From: JAAXXJ01 sp964412455
GTDB lineage: Bacteria > Nitrospirota > UBA9217
Reading direction: 5' to 3'
Assembly (NCBI GenBank): GCA_964412455.1
Contig: CAYPOT010000011.1
Location: 13,930-77,929, forward strand
Length of the DNA: 64,000 nucleotides
Shown: positions 47,721 to 57,343 of the stretch, piece after piece
How positions within the stretch are numbered: position 1 is the first letter of the stretch
Layout of the letters: each line of letters begins with the position of its first letter
Position numbers and translations under genes: made by a program
The notes under the pieces: model-generated
The model's database searches: none
What the model saw: only the letters and a program-made list of their open reading frames with translations
Told to the model about the DNA's origin: nothing

Positions 47721-47750
47721 TGGGGTCCCCGGGAACGGGGACCCCATTTT
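47721..47750 (+). terminator. Intrinsic terminator after the first rhodanese
   Basis: TGGGGTCCCCG and CGGGGACCCCA, 11-bp stem, GGAA loop, then TTTT. Confidence 0.9.
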
Positions 47751-47921
47751 AGTTAATTAATGCTGCAACTATCCGCAATTATTATACTTATTCAACAACA
47801 TATTGAAATGACGAGTTAATAGTGATTGTCAGCAAATAGGTTGCCGTTTCATCGTGAAGTTTGCAGCAATGCTGTCGCTGTATATTGATAAAGAAGCTCA
47901 TGTCAAACAGGGGAGGGGAAA

Positions 47922-48431
47922 ATGGATTTTTTCACGCGAACAAGAGGTTCCAGGCCCTATTCGGCGCAAAAGCGGTCCATCGAAACGTCCATACTCGCGA
48001 TCTTTATTCTTGTGCTTGTGCTTGCAGCCTTCACCAGGGGAGACGCCGCCGAAAAAACGACGGATCAACTCCTGGATGAGGCACGCGCAGCAGTAAAGAG
48101 CGTCTCGATCCAGGAGGTTAAGGGCATCGTCGAGCGGAAGGAGAAGGTGGTCCTTCTCGACATCAGGGACATGAAACAATTCAGTATTGATCATATCCAG
48201 GGCGCGCAGAGCATGTCGCGGGCAGTAGGCCTTTCTCCGCGCATTCTCGAGTATCACTTGCAGAAAATCGCGCCGGATAAGACCGCCAGGATCATCGTGT
48301 ACTGCGAGTTCGACACCCGTTCTCCACTGGCGGTAAAAGAGATGAATGCGATCGGATATTCAAATGCCATGTATATGAAAGGTGGAGTGGAGGCCTGGAA
48401 AAAGGAAGGATATCCGCTCGAAAAACAGTGA
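47922..48431 (+). CDS. Membrane-anchored rhodanese-like protein
   Basis: 169 aa. A helix at about 22-38 (TSILAIFILVLVLAAFT) acts as signal anchor; the rhodanese domain follows with VVLLDIRDMKQFSIDHIQGAQSM and C128 in RIIVYCEFDTRSPLA. Gene order and secretion match the next gene, a rhodanese lipoprotein. AGGGGAGGGGAAA precedes the ATG. The gap to the next gene is 22 bp. Confidence 0.9.
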   Translation: MDFFTRTRGSRPYSAQKRSIETSILAIFILVLVLAAFTRGDAAEKTTDQLLDEARAAVKSVSIQEVKGIVERKEKVVLLDIRDMKQFSIDHIQGAQSMSRAVGLSPRILEYHLQKIAPDKTARIIVYCEFDTRSPLAVKEMNAIGYSNAMYMKGGVEAWKKEGYPLEKQ

Positions 48432-48453
48432 TGCTCCCCGGGAGGAATGAACG

Positions 48454-50082
48454 ATGAACATTCGCACGGTAATGAATCGCAGCCTGGCAGTCGGCGCCTC
48501 GGTGGTTGCCATGGCCGTTGCCGGTCAGTTTTTCGTGAGCTGCGGCGGCAACTATGAAAAGCCTTCAACAACGCAAACCGAATCCGCGCTGATCCCGGCT
48601 GAAACCCTGAGAGCCTGGATGGCTGCCGGTAAGGTGAACGGCGCCGGCTACGACCGGGTGGTCATCCTCGATGTGAGCACCTCGGCAAATTATGCCGCCG
48701 GGCACATTCCCGGAGCGCTTTTTCTCGATCCCAACGATCTCAGTCAATCCAGGACCGAAGGCGTCGGGATTTCCGGCACCGAGGTCCTGGAAGGTTCAAA
48801 AATGGACGCGCTGATCCAAAAGTACGGGATAGACGGCGGGACGACGGTTGTCTTCTCGGGGTCGTCTTCTCCTTCGGGTTTTCCTTGGAGTATGATGAAT
48901 CCTTCGCGGGCATATTTTGTATTCCGATACTGGGGCTTCCCCAAGTCGCGGCTTAAGCTGCTGGACGGGTTGAATGCGTCCTGGACCTCCGGGCTGACCA
49001 CCGATCCCTCTCCGTCAGTCGCGCAGTCTACCTATAGCGTCAAGAACAACCGGGCGCTGCGGAGCGACCTCAGGGTGTCATTATCGGAAATGATCGATTA
49101 TGCGGATGGTAAAATACCCGGCGTCCTCCCGATAGACGTCAGAAGCGCGGCTACGGGCGGATCCTACGCAGGAGTCCGCGGTTCCACCACAGGCCTATAT
49201 TCAACCGTCAGCGGGACCGCATCAGTAACGGATGTCATGGTTTTTGAAGGCCGCATCAGGGGCGCTCAAGCCCTGCTCTACAGTTCTCTCTACAACGGGT
49301 CGTATATGTTCAACCCAACGGACCAGCTCATAGCGAGTTTCACCGCCATCGGGCTTGACAGTACAAAAACCGCTTATGTCTACTGCAGAGTCGGGAACCT
49401 TGCAGCAATCGGATTTTTCGTACTCGACGGAATACTTGGATGGCCGACGGCTGTTTATGACGGTTCATGGTCACAATGGGGACAATTATCGGGGAACGCG
49501 AGCATGAAAGGTCAGCTCAGCGCGGCATCGCCCTGGCGAACGGATATAGCGGGGCGCAGCGACCTGATCGTTTATAATTATGAATCAATCAGCGCCGTCA
49601 CTTTTTCGGGAACAGGGACGAATGATTTGGTGACAGGCGGGCTCTATACGAGCGGGACAACTTCAACATTCACCGTGCAGATTGATTTTGTTGGCACTCC
49701 GGATACGTTCAAATGGACGGGCGATGGTGGTTCTACCTGGGCAACGGGCATCCCGATCACGGGCAGCGCTCAATTATTAGTCAGCGGTCTGACCGTCTCT
49801 TTTGGTTCAACCGGAGGACATGCGCTGGACGATTCCTGGACGTTTACGGCGAGAGCGAGAAAAAATGTCGAGCAATTGACCGCGGATGGAACCACCTGTT
49901 CGGCAACCTACCTGGCAAACGGCGCCATAGCGAACTCCACCGCCGGCACAACGGCCTGCACCAATTCCCCGGCCTCTTTTGATACCGGCGCCAACCGGGT
50001 CGAGGAGGCAGACAAGGCTTACATAAAGTCAGGCGGATCGGGAGGAGGCGGGGGCGGAGGGAGCGTTCCTACCGGCTGCTAA
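48454..50082 (+). CDS. ExtH-like tandem-rhodanese lipoprotein
   Basis: 542 aa. Signal sequence ending FFVSCGG with lipid-acceptor C30. Two rhodanese domains: the first (about 45-185: VVILDVSTSANYAAGHIPGALFLD) lacks the Cys (VVFSGSSSPSG); the second (about 205-345) has C311 (TAYVYCRVGNLAAIG). After it comes a beta-sandwich-like domain (about 365-470) and a Gly-rich tail (GGSGGGGGGGSVP). The domain order and a porin gene next door recall ExtH of the Geobacter ext (extracellular electron transfer, selenite/tellurite) clusters. The assignment is by architecture and context. Confidence 0.8.
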   Translation: MNIRTVMNRSLAVGASVVAMAVAGQFFVSCGGNYEKPSTTQTESALIPAETLRAWMAAGKVNGAGYDRVVILDVSTSANYAAGHIPGALFLDPNDLSQSRTEGVGISGTEVLEGSKMDALIQKYGIDGGTTVVFSGSSSPSGFPWSMMNPSRAYFVFRYWGFPKSRLKLLDGLNASWTSGLTTDPSPSVAQSTYSVKNNRALRSDLRVSLSEMIDYADGKIPGVLPIDVRSAATGGSYAGVRGSTTGLYSTVSGTASVTDVMVFEGRIRGAQALLYSSLYNGSYMFNPTDQLIASFTAIGLDSTKTAYVYCRVGNLAAIGFFVLDGILGWPTAVYDGSWSQWGQLSGNASMKGQLSAASPWRTDIAGRSDLIVYNYESISAVTFSGTGTNDLVTGGLYTSGTTSTFTVQIDFVGTPDTFKWTGDGGSTWATGIPITGSAQLLVSGLTVSFGSTGGHALDDSWTFTARARKNVEQLTADGTTCSATYLANGAIANSTAGTTACTNSPASFDTGANRVEEADKAYIKSGGSGGGGGGGSVPTGC

Positions 50083-50172
50083 TGATGCCCCTGTTGCCGA
50101 GGTCTGTTTTTTGAAGCGATTCGTCATGTATGCTTTGGTATGCGTCAGCTGTCAGGCGCGAAGGAGGAATTC

Positions 50173-51405
50173 ATGAGTAAGGGGATGCGAATGAGGATAT
50201 TCACGGTCTGCACAGGTTTTATCCTTCTTTTGCTCGGTATTGCCCGGATAGGCGCAGCCGAGGAGGCGAAATCATCCTGTCTGACCTCAGACGGTGCAGT
50301 GATAAGGATGAGCGACACGGCTTTCATGCGAATTAATTATCAAAGCCAGTTCGTGGGCGCCTGGCGGGACACGGGGTCCGGGCGCGATGGGACGAAGCCC
50401 ACGACCGATTTCTATTTTCGGCGCAACCGGTTGACCCTGAGCGGACAGGCAACCAACGAGCTGAGCTATGCGATCAAATTGGACCACTCGGGTCCGCGAC
50501 GGGTCGGCGCTGTCGACGTTGCGCAGGAGCCGGTCAGCGAGTTCGAGGTGCTTGAGGCGCATGTGGACGCGGAGCTCGGCAAGGACTTTCACGTGACGGT
50601 AGGAAAGACAAAAATACCTTTTACGCGTGAGGTGCTGGAAGGCTGTTTCAATCCCCTTACACTCGATCGTTCGCTGTTCATCGCCACCCCCATGCAACGA
50701 ACAAGGGATATGGGGGTAGTGCTCTGGGGAAACGCGATCCAATCCAAAGTTAAATATATGGCGGCAATTCAAGAGGGGCAGGAGACTTCCAACGCACCCG
50801 AGAGTTCTCCCCGCTACACAGGCCGGGTCCATCTCGCACTGCTCGACCCCGAAAGCGTCTTTGGCTACAGCGGCACCTACCTGGGAAACAAAATGGTCTT
50901 TACGATCGGCGGCGCCGCCCAGTATGAGGCAGGCGCGGTCTACGGTGATGTGAACAACATGGCGGGTGAAAAAGATTATAAATCATGGACCGCGGATATC
51001 TTTATCGAGTATCCTGTAGGGCTTGCCGGCTCGGCTACGCTCTCGGCCGCTTACATGGAAACGAACTTTGATAAAGCGTATCAGGGATCTGATCCGGATC
51101 CCGGAAGCGTCGGCGTTGACGGTGAGAAAAAAGGATGGTATGCTAAGGCCGGTTTCCTCTTTATTGACAAGATCGGCCCGGGCCAGATCCAGCCTTTTCT
51201 CAGGTATGAAGATTGGAACTTTGCCCAGCTGAACGGCGTTTTCGCACAGCGGATAAAATGGACCGGCGGCGGCGTAAATTACCTCATCAATGGCCAGAAT
51301 TTGAGGTTGACGCTGGAATATGCGCAGACTGATTTTAAAGATGAGGAAAATTCAGATTCACAGGATTTCACGACGATAACCTCGATGCTCCAGTTCAGTT
51401 TTTAG
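50173..51405 (+). CDS. ExtI-like outer-membrane porin
   Basis: 410 aa. Signal peptide (about 1-29, TGFILLLLGIARIGAAEEA) then alternating beta strands through the length, ending in aromatic F (TTITSMLQFSF), the outer-membrane barrel signal. Opening strands MRINYQSQFVGAW, DFYFRRNRLTLSG and SYAIKLDHSG resemble phosphate-selective porin O/P-type barrels. Located right after the rhodanese lipoprotein, it parallels ExtI, the barrel paired with ExtH. AGGAGGAATTC precedes the ATG. Confidence 0.82.
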   Translation: MSKGMRMRIFTVCTGFILLLLGIARIGAAEEAKSSCLTSDGAVIRMSDTAFMRINYQSQFVGAWRDTGSGRDGTKPTTDFYFRRNRLTLSGQATNELSYAIKLDHSGPRRVGAVDVAQEPVSEFEVLEAHVDAELGKDFHVTVGKTKIPFTREVLEGCFNPLTLDRSLFIATPMQRTRDMGVVLWGNAIQSKVKYMAAIQEGQETSNAPESSPRYTGRVHLALLDPESVFGYSGTYLGNKMVFTIGGAAQYEAGAVYGDVNNMAGEKDYKSWTADIFIEYPVGLAGSATLSAAYMETNFDKAYQGSDPDPGSVGVDGEKKGWYAKAGFLFIDKIGPGQIQPFLRYEDWNFAQLNGVFAQRIKWTGGGVNYLINGQNLRLTLEYAQTDFKDEENSDSQDFTTITSMLQFSF

Positions 51406-51875
51406 TTGTCACCACCGGGCGCGGCAAGCGGCTTGATCAAACCTGATCCGCAAGCCGAAACGGAAAGGCGTCTCACGCAAAGCAGCAAAGGACGCCAGGA
51501 AAACTTTTAGGCCTTGGTCTTAAATAGCGACTAATACGAGCGCAATAGAATTTGTTACGGCTTTGCCCCTCACCTTTATCCTCTCCCCATAGGGGAGAGG
51601 GTTGGGAGAGGGGGGACGTGCCGGGATGGAACATTATCTATTTCGTTTGTATTGGTCCGGCCTTTCTTTACGACTTTGCGCGAAAACAGACAGCCTTATT
51701 TGTAGAAATTGGTTCAAAAGGCATGATAACTGTTCTGCAGAGTCTTTTCTATTTGCCCCGGTGGTACCGGGGGTTCTACCGCCGGTCTTTTAACAACAGC
51801 GGGATGCCGGATAAGGTCCGTCATGACAAACAAACTTTTTAAAACAGACTCTGAGCGCTATTGAGGGCCGCTACG
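51406..51875. other. Intergenic stretch with degraded repeats
   Basis: A CCCTCACC...GGGGAGAGGG palindromic repeat at about 51566-51612 (related to 32442-32507 and 61903-61988) and a short imperfect inverted repeat CCCCGGTGGTACCGGGG at about 51756. No coding frame is convincing. It must contain the promoter of the MCP gene. Confidence 0.5.
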
Positions 51876-53519
51876 ATGGGAATGCTGAAAGATAAGGTCG
51901 CTAAAAGTATAGGCGCAAAACTGGTGCTGGTCATGTCTATCGTCATTGCCCTTATCATGATCCTCAGCTCGGCCTTTATTGCCCAAAATCTCTATCGGGG
52001 GCAGGTTCGCATGCTTGAGGCGCGGGCACACGAGCTCGGTTTTTTCCTGGGGAAGAACCTGTCCGATCCCATTCTTTTTAAAGACAGCATCGCGATCGAC
52101 AGCCTCGTGGCGGAAGCAGCTTCAGCAAGGGACATGGTATTTGTATACGTATCGGACACCCCCGGGACGGTGCTGTCGAGCGCGGTTGCAAGCTTCAATG
52201 AAAAAGAGACCGGCGAACTCCTCAAAGGGGAAAAAAGCGAAGATGTCCGCGCACTCGCGGATAGAATTATGAAGACGCTCGATGTGATGACACTGACGTC
52301 GGACGTTCAGGTGGACGGCAAAAAGCTCGGAACCGTGACCATGGGATTCTCAAAGCGGGCGATCACGCGCGAGACAAACAGCATAACAGGAATGCTTGCC
52401 GGGACCAGCGTGGTGATCATTCTGGCGCTCGCGGGAATGATATATTTCATGGTCCGCAGGCTGGTCGTACTGCCCGCGGCTTCCGCTGTCAGTGTGGTGA
52501 GGCTGGTGGCGGCCGGAGACCTTTCGAAGGAAATCCGCGTTCGCTCCCTTGACGAGCTCGGAGAGCTGGGGGGAATGATCAATAAGATGATCGTCGATCT
52601 CAGGGAATTAATAGGAAAAATACGGGAGAGCGCTGAAGATACGACAGCACATGCCCAGCAGATCGCCTCGGGTTCGGACGTCCTTTCCCGCGGCGCTTCC
52701 GAACAGGCGTCATCCGTCGAGGAGGTCTCTTCTTCAACGGAGGAAATGGCCGCCAATATCCGTCAAAATACGGAGACCGCGAACGAGACCAAGAAGATCG
52801 CCCTCAAGGCGGCGGAAAACGCACAAGAGGGTGGCAAGGCTGTTGATGAAACCGTGATCGCGATGAAGGAGATATCGGGAAAGGTATCATTCATCGGGGA
52901 GATCGCCCGGCAAACGAACCTGCTTGCTTTGAATGCGGCAATCGAGGCGGCACGGGCCGGAGAGCACGGGAGGGGATTCGCGGTCGTAGCGTCTGAAGTG
53001 CGAAAGCTCGCGGAAAGAAGCCAGGCGGCGGCAGATGAAATAAACAAGCTTTCCCTGACCAGCGTCGGAGTGGCCGAACTGGCGGGCCAATTGCTCAAGA
53101 AGATCGTTCCGGACATTCAAAAAACCGCGGAGATGGTGATGGAGATCAGCAGCGCCAGCGCCGAACAGAATTCAGGTGCTGAACAGATCAACAAGGCCGT
53201 CCAGCAGCTCGACAGGGTAATTCAACAAAACGCGGGCGCCGCGGAAGAAATGGCTTCAACGGCGGAAGTGCTTTCGTCCCAGGCCGATCAACTCCTGTCA
53301 ACCGTCTCCTTCTTCAAGATGTCGGGAAAGGAAGATGCTTCGGCCCGGAGCAAAAACGTGAGGGCCATAAGCCATGACCGGGATGTCGCCAGGTCGCCGG
53401 GGAATACGGCAGCGCCTGCACCGGGAAGAGAAATAAAAGCGATCGGAAGGCGCTCAGGTGTGACACTGGATATGGGGAGCGTTCAAGATAAACACGATGA
53501 CGCATTTGAGAAATTTTGA
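51876..53519 (+). CDS. Methyl-accepting chemotaxis protein
   Basis: 547 aa. TM1 at about 15-36, a 130-residue periplasmic sensor region, TM2 at about 176-196, HAMP (VRLVAAGDLSKEIRVRS), and the signalling tip RQTNLLALNAAIEAARAGEHGRGFAVVASEVRKLAERS (consecutive motifs QTNLLALNAAIEAARAGE and GRGFAVVASEVRKLAE). No C-terminal CheR-binding pentapeptide; instead the tail ends GVTLDMGSVQDKHDDAFEKF, like the second MCP. ATG 51876 is preferred to TTG 51861. First gene of the chemotaxis region. Confidence 0.92.
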   Translation: MGMLKDKVAKSIGAKLVLVMSIVIALIMILSSAFIAQNLYRGQVRMLEARAHELGFFLGKNLSDPILFKDSIAIDSLVAEAASARDMVFVYVSDTPGTVLSSAVASFNEKETGELLKGEKSEDVRALADRIMKTLDVMTLTSDVQVDGKKLGTVTMGFSKRAITRETNSITGMLAGTSVVIILALAGMIYFMVRRLVVLPAASAVSVVRLVAAGDLSKEIRVRSLDELGELGGMINKMIVDLRELIGKIRESAEDTTAHAQQIASGSDVLSRGASEQASSVEEVSSSTEEMAANIRQNTETANETKKIALKAAENAQEGGKAVDETVIAMKEISGKVSFIGEIARQTNLLALNAAIEAARAGEHGRGFAVVASEVRKLAERSQAAADEINKLSLTSVGVAELAGQLLKKIVPDIQKTAEMVMEISSASAEQNSGAEQINKAVQQLDRVIQQNAGAAEEMASTAEVLSSQADQLLSTVSFFKMSGKEDASARSKNVRAISHDRDVARSPGNTAAPAPGREIKAIGRRSGVTLDMGSVQDKHDDAFEKF

Positions 53520-54374
53520 ACGGCGGGTGCGCGAAACGGTTAGCCGGAGTTCCACAGTTAAAACAATATTGCTTCGACAAAACAATAAGTAGATTATTTA
53601 AACATGCTCTATTCCGCACTCCATTTCAATTCATTTCGGTTGGTTCGGAATCGACAACCCGAGCAGTTGGAGCAAAACCCGTAACGCTTGCGGCGCTTTA
53701 GATACAGTCCGCAGCCTTTTGCAGAAAGAACGCCCGAAACCTTTCAGCCTGGAAGCCCCGAAAGACTCCTGTGACCCACTCCGGAATATTCGGTTCTTTC
53801 TCAAAAGTGGCAGGGTAGGCCCTGGCTTGCCGATCAGGAACCTTCCGATTTCCTCCCAGTTGACCTTCTCTTGAGTGTTGAATCCGCGTAGCGTTCTGAT
53901 CGTCGCCACGATCCGCTGACGACGGCCACGCACTGTCCGGACCGCTTCCATAAGCGCTTGGCCGCAACTGGCAATAAAATATATTCTGGCCAATTTTTAT
54001 CGGTGTTCTTTCAAAGGCTTACAAAAGCGAGAAGAGAAGCAAAAAGTGCGTTTTTATCAAACTTTTGCTATAATCTTCCTGTACATAGCTAATCCAGGGC
54101 CACCTCTCTGGATCGCTTCCCGATATCTTTCAGAACAGGTGCCTTGCCGGAACACCTTGAGAAAATTGAGCCCCGCTCTTCTTATGGCATAAGTTGAGCG
54201 TCGAAATCAATTTGCCGGATGTATCCGGCTCAGGTGAAAAGCAGGCTCCCGAGGAAGACATGCTGTCCCGGTCGGAGGGATGGACTCCTGCTCTCTGACC
54301 GCATAAAACGCGCGTTCGACCGCGAATCGCGCGCCTGGGGATCGACAGCCGCGCCACGGAAATGAGGAGGAGCA
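53520..54374. other. Long intergenic region; one doubtful frame; CheY promoter
   Basis: A minus-strand frame at 53631-53993 (TTG start, 120 aa, with LRGFNTQEKVNWEEIGRFLI and then in another frame FEKEPNIPEWVTGVFRGFQAER) looks like a frameshifted gene remnant that I cannot identify. TATAAT at 54069-54074 may be the -10 box for the cheY transcript. The stem CGGTCGGAG...CTCTCTGACCG at about 54272-54301 lies in that leader. No known riboswitch is recognised. Confidence 0.45.
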
Positions 54375-54752
54375 ATGGCGAAAATGTTTCTGATCGTCGA
54401 CGATTCGGCATCCATGCGTCAGCTGATCGCGTTCACCATCAAGGACGCGGGATATGATGTTCTGCTGGCCGAGAACGGCAGGGATGCCCTTGAAAAAATG
54501 TCCCGCGCAAAGGTTGACATGGTGATCACCGATCTCAACATGCCGGAAATGGACGGCATCATGTTCATCCGTGAGCTCCGGGGGAAGGCTGACTACAAGT
54601 TCGTTCCTATCATCATGCTTACCACGGAATCCCAGGAAGCGAAAAAACAGGAGGGAAGAGCGGCGGGCGCCAGCGGCTGGATCGTCAAGCCCTTTTCTCC
54701 ATCACAGCTCATGGCCGTCGTGAAAAAATTCGTGAAAGAGCGGGGACAATGA
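54375..54752 (+). CDS. cheY: CheY
   Basis: 125 aa single receiver. D9/D10 (FLIVDDSASMRQ), phosphoacceptor in MVITDLNMPEMDG (about D54), T in IIMLTTES, K in GWIVKPFSP. It would carry the signal from CheA to the flagellar or pilus motor. GAGGAGGAGCA precedes the ATG. First of a tight gene run with the STAS and cheA genes. Confidence 0.93.
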   Translation: MAKMFLIVDDSASMRQLIAFTIKDAGYDVLLAENGRDALEKMSRAKVDMVITDLNMPEMDGIMFIRELRGKADYKFVPIIMLTTESQEAKKQEGRAAGASGWIVKPFSPSQLMAVVKKFVKERGQ

Positions 54753-54753
54753 C

Positions 54754-55107
54754 ATGGCAGATATCCGTTACACAAAGAAGAAAGGCCGCGCGGTCCTGAC
54801 CCTCAGCGGCGCCCTGACCGTGAAGCACGCAAAGGCTTTGAGGGCGGCTCTTCTTGAATCCGTACGGAAATCGCCCGCGCTCGAATTGGACGTGGAAAAT
54901 ATCAACGACCTTGACGTTTCGTTCGTCCAGCTGGTGTGTTCGGCCCATCGAATGGCCGCCGATCTGAACAAGCAGATAACGATCACCGGCCTCGAACAGG
55001 AGCGGTTCAGCCGGATACTCGGCAATTTCGGGTTCTTCCGCCACATCGGCTGTCATGAGAGCACGAGGAAGTCCTGTCTGTGGCTGCACGGCCAGGATGC
55101 CCCGTAA
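54754..55107 (+). CDS. STAS-domain protein
   Basis: 117 aa. MADIRYTKKKGRAVLTLSGALTVKHAKALRAALLES and SPALELDVENINDLDVSFVQLVCSAHRMA form a STAS fold (anti-sigma antagonist-like: strand, helix, DLDxSFVQL in place of the usual DSSG). The residue normally phosphorylated (Ser of D-S/T-S) is within LDVSFVQ. STAS proteins are found in the same place in Geobacter-type chemotaxis operons. One bp after cheY; ends 35 bp before cheA. Confidence 0.88.
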   Translation: MADIRYTKKKGRAVLTLSGALTVKHAKALRAALLESVRKSPALELDVENINDLDVSFVQLVCSAHRMAADLNKQITITGLEQERFSRILGNFGFFRHIGCHESTRKSCLWLHGQDAP

Positions 55108-55142
55108 GACAGGCCCGCCCACGGAGAATGGAGAGAACAAGC

Positions 55143-57254
55143 ATGAGCGAACAGAACGAAACCTTTGACCTGGATGTCCTGCGGGAGATGTTCAAGAGCG
55201 AGGCCTATGAGCTCCTGAGCGAGTTCGAGAGCGCCCTGCTTGCCCTCGAGGATTCCCCCCGGGAAAAGGATGTTATCAGCCGGGTCTTCCGGGTTCTGCA
55301 CACGATCAAGGGGTCCGGCGGCGCCTGCGGATTTGATACCATTGCCCGTTTCGCCCACGAAGTGGAGACCGTCTATGATGCCATCCGGAACGACCGGATG
55401 GTGGTCACGCGGGAGATCATCAACCTTACCCTGGCGGCGCGGGACCAGATCGCCGCGCTGTTCGACGAGACCTACAATAAAAAGCCCGCCGAAAGCGAAG
55501 TGACGGAACAGATCACCGACCGGTTCAGGAGCCTGCTTCCCGAAGGGATCGCTCCAAAGACGAAAAAACCCGTGGACGCGGTCTTAAATGCCGATGAACC
55601 GCAGGCGACGTACCGCATACGGTTCCGCCCTGCCCGCAACATCTTTATCACCGGCGCAAATCCGCAATTTCTTCTGGAGGAGCTTCGCACCCTCGGCACG
55701 TGCCGTGTGGTGGCCCAGCTCGACCATATCCCGTCACTGGAAACGCTGGATCCCGAGCTTTGCTATATCTACTGGGACGTGATCCTGACAACCAACAAAG
55801 GGCTGAACGCCATCAAGGACGTTTTTATCTTCGTTCAGGATACGAGCGAGCTTTCGATCGAACCCATCGAGATGGAGTTCTTCGAGGATAGCGAGTACAA
55901 AAGGCTGGGCGAGATCCTCGTGGAGCGGGGCGATCTTTCCCCGTCCGACATCCAGGAGATCGCGGCGGAGCAGAAGCGGTTCGGCGAGATCCTGGTAGAA
56001 AAAGGTTTGGTCAACAATGACCGGGTGGAAGCTGCGCTCACCGAGCAGCAGCATGTGCGCGGTATGCGGCGGGAGCGCCTGAAGTCCGAGGAGCTTTCGA
56101 GCATCCGGGTCCAGTCCGAAAAGCTCGACAAGCTGGTGGACCTGGTCGGCGAGTTGGTGACGGTCCAGGCGCGATTGACGCAAGTGGCGACCGACGGGAC
56201 CAGCGCCCTGCTGCTTACCATTTCCGAGGAAGTGGAGCGGCTGACCGCGGAGCTCAGGGACAACACGATGAGCATCCGGATGCTTCCCATCGGAACGATC
56301 TTCAACAAGTTCAAGCGGCTTGTCCGAGACCTGTCCCAGAACCTCGGCAAGTCCGTGGAACTCGTCATGGAAGGCGCCGAGACGGAACTGGACAAGTCCG
56401 TCATCGAGAAGCTCCACGATCCGCTGATCCACCTTATCAGAAACTGCGTCGATCACGGCATCGAAATGCCGGATGAACGGGCGGCCCGCCAGAAGCCGCG
56501 TCAGGGAACGATCCGGCTCTCCGCGGCCCACTCCGGCGCCCATGTCCTTATCCGGATCTACGATGACGGCGCCGGAATGGATACCGCCGCGATCCGGCGC
56601 AAAGGCATCGAGAAGGGTATGATCCCGCAGGATGCCGAGCTGTCGGAGCGGGAGCTCTTTGCCCTTATTCTGTCGCCCGGATTCTCAACAGCCAGCCAGG
56701 TGACGGATGTCTCCGGACGCGGCGTCGGCATGGACGTAGTAAAGCAGGCCATCGAAGCTCTGCGGGGCACGATCGAGATCACCAGCTGTCAGGGCGCGGG
56801 GACAACGATCACCTTGTCGTTGCCGCTTACCCTGGCCATCATCGACGGCTTCCTGACCAGGATCGAGAACGATCACTTCGTATTCCCGCTCTCCCTGGTC
56901 GATGAATGCGTAGAGCTTACCGCCGCGACGTCAAAAGAGATGGGAGAGCGAGACCTGCTGAACGTGCGGGGCGAGATCGTGCCCTATATCAAGCTGCGGG
57001 ACCGGTTCGGCATGCACAGCGAGCGGCCGGCCATCGAACAGGTCGTGATCGCGAAAGTGGACAGCTTCCGGGTCGGTTTTGTGGTGGACCACGTGGTCGG
57101 CGGTCATCAGACGGTCATCAAGAATCTCGGCAGGATGTACAAGGGCGTGGAAGGCGTTTCCGGCGCCACGATCCTGGGAAACGGCAGTGTCGCTCTCATC
57201 CTTGATGTGCCGAGGCTGATCCAGACGGTGGAGCGCGAGGAAACGAAGACGTGA
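55143..57254 (+). CDS. cheA: CheA histidine kinase with extra MshEN-like segment
   Basis: 703 aa. Hpt domain with phosphorylated H53 (LHTIKGSGGACGF); a P2-like region (about 150-245); a two-repeat helical segment at about 250-306 (RLGEILVERGDLSPSDIQEI / RFGEILVEKGLVNNDRVEAALTEQ) resembling the MshEN c-di-GMP-binding motif; then dimerisation (SIRVQSEKLDKLVDLVGELV), HATPase (LIRNCVDHGIE, DDGAGMD, GRGVGMDVVK) and a CheW-like P5 domain. ATG 55143 is chosen for GGAGAG and because the Hpt domain begins there. It autophosphorylates and feeds CheY and CheB. Confidence 0.93.
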   Translation: MSEQNETFDLDVLREMFKSEAYELLSEFESALLALEDSPREKDVISRVFRVLHTIKGSGGACGFDTIARFAHEVETVYDAIRNDRMVVTREIINLTLAARDQIAALFDETYNKKPAESEVTEQITDRFRSLLPEGIAPKTKKPVDAVLNADEPQATYRIRFRPARNIFITGANPQFLLEELRTLGTCRVVAQLDHIPSLETLDPELCYIYWDVILTTNKGLNAIKDVFIFVQDTSELSIEPIEMEFFEDSEYKRLGEILVERGDLSPSDIQEIAAEQKRFGEILVEKGLVNNDRVEAALTEQQHVRGMRRERLKSEELSSIRVQSEKLDKLVDLVGELVTVQARLTQVATDGTSALLLTISEEVERLTAELRDNTMSIRMLPIGTIFNKFKRLVRDLSQNLGKSVELVMEGAETELDKSVIEKLHDPLIHLIRNCVDHGIEMPDERAARQKPRQGTIRLSAAHSGAHVLIRIYDDGAGMDTAAIRRKGIEKGMIPQDAELSERELFALILSPGFSTASQVTDVSGRGVGMDVVKQAIEALRGTIEITSCQGAGTTITLSLPLTLAIIDGFLTRIENDHFVFPLSLVDECVELTAATSKEMGERDLLNVRGEIVPYIKLRDRFGMHSERPAIEQVVIAKVDSFRVGFVVDHVVGGHQTVIKNLGRMYKGVEGVSGATILGNGSVALILDVPRLIQTVEREETKT

Positions 57255-57343
57255 TGGGCCGCGCCGTGTTCGGCGTGATGATCTCCCTTGACAATATAAC
57301 AGAGCGTAAAGCGGGTTTCTTGATCTAAAGGAGAGGGTCGGCT

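Noticed and set aside
51780..51830. Sigma-28 promoter before the first MCP (GCCGGATAA)
   Set aside because: The -10-like word has an extra base and the TAAA-like -35 is only 11 bases away.
54080..54374. c-di-GMP riboswitch in the leader of cheY
   Set aside because: The conserved class I and class II core motifs are not present; only a generic stem is visible.
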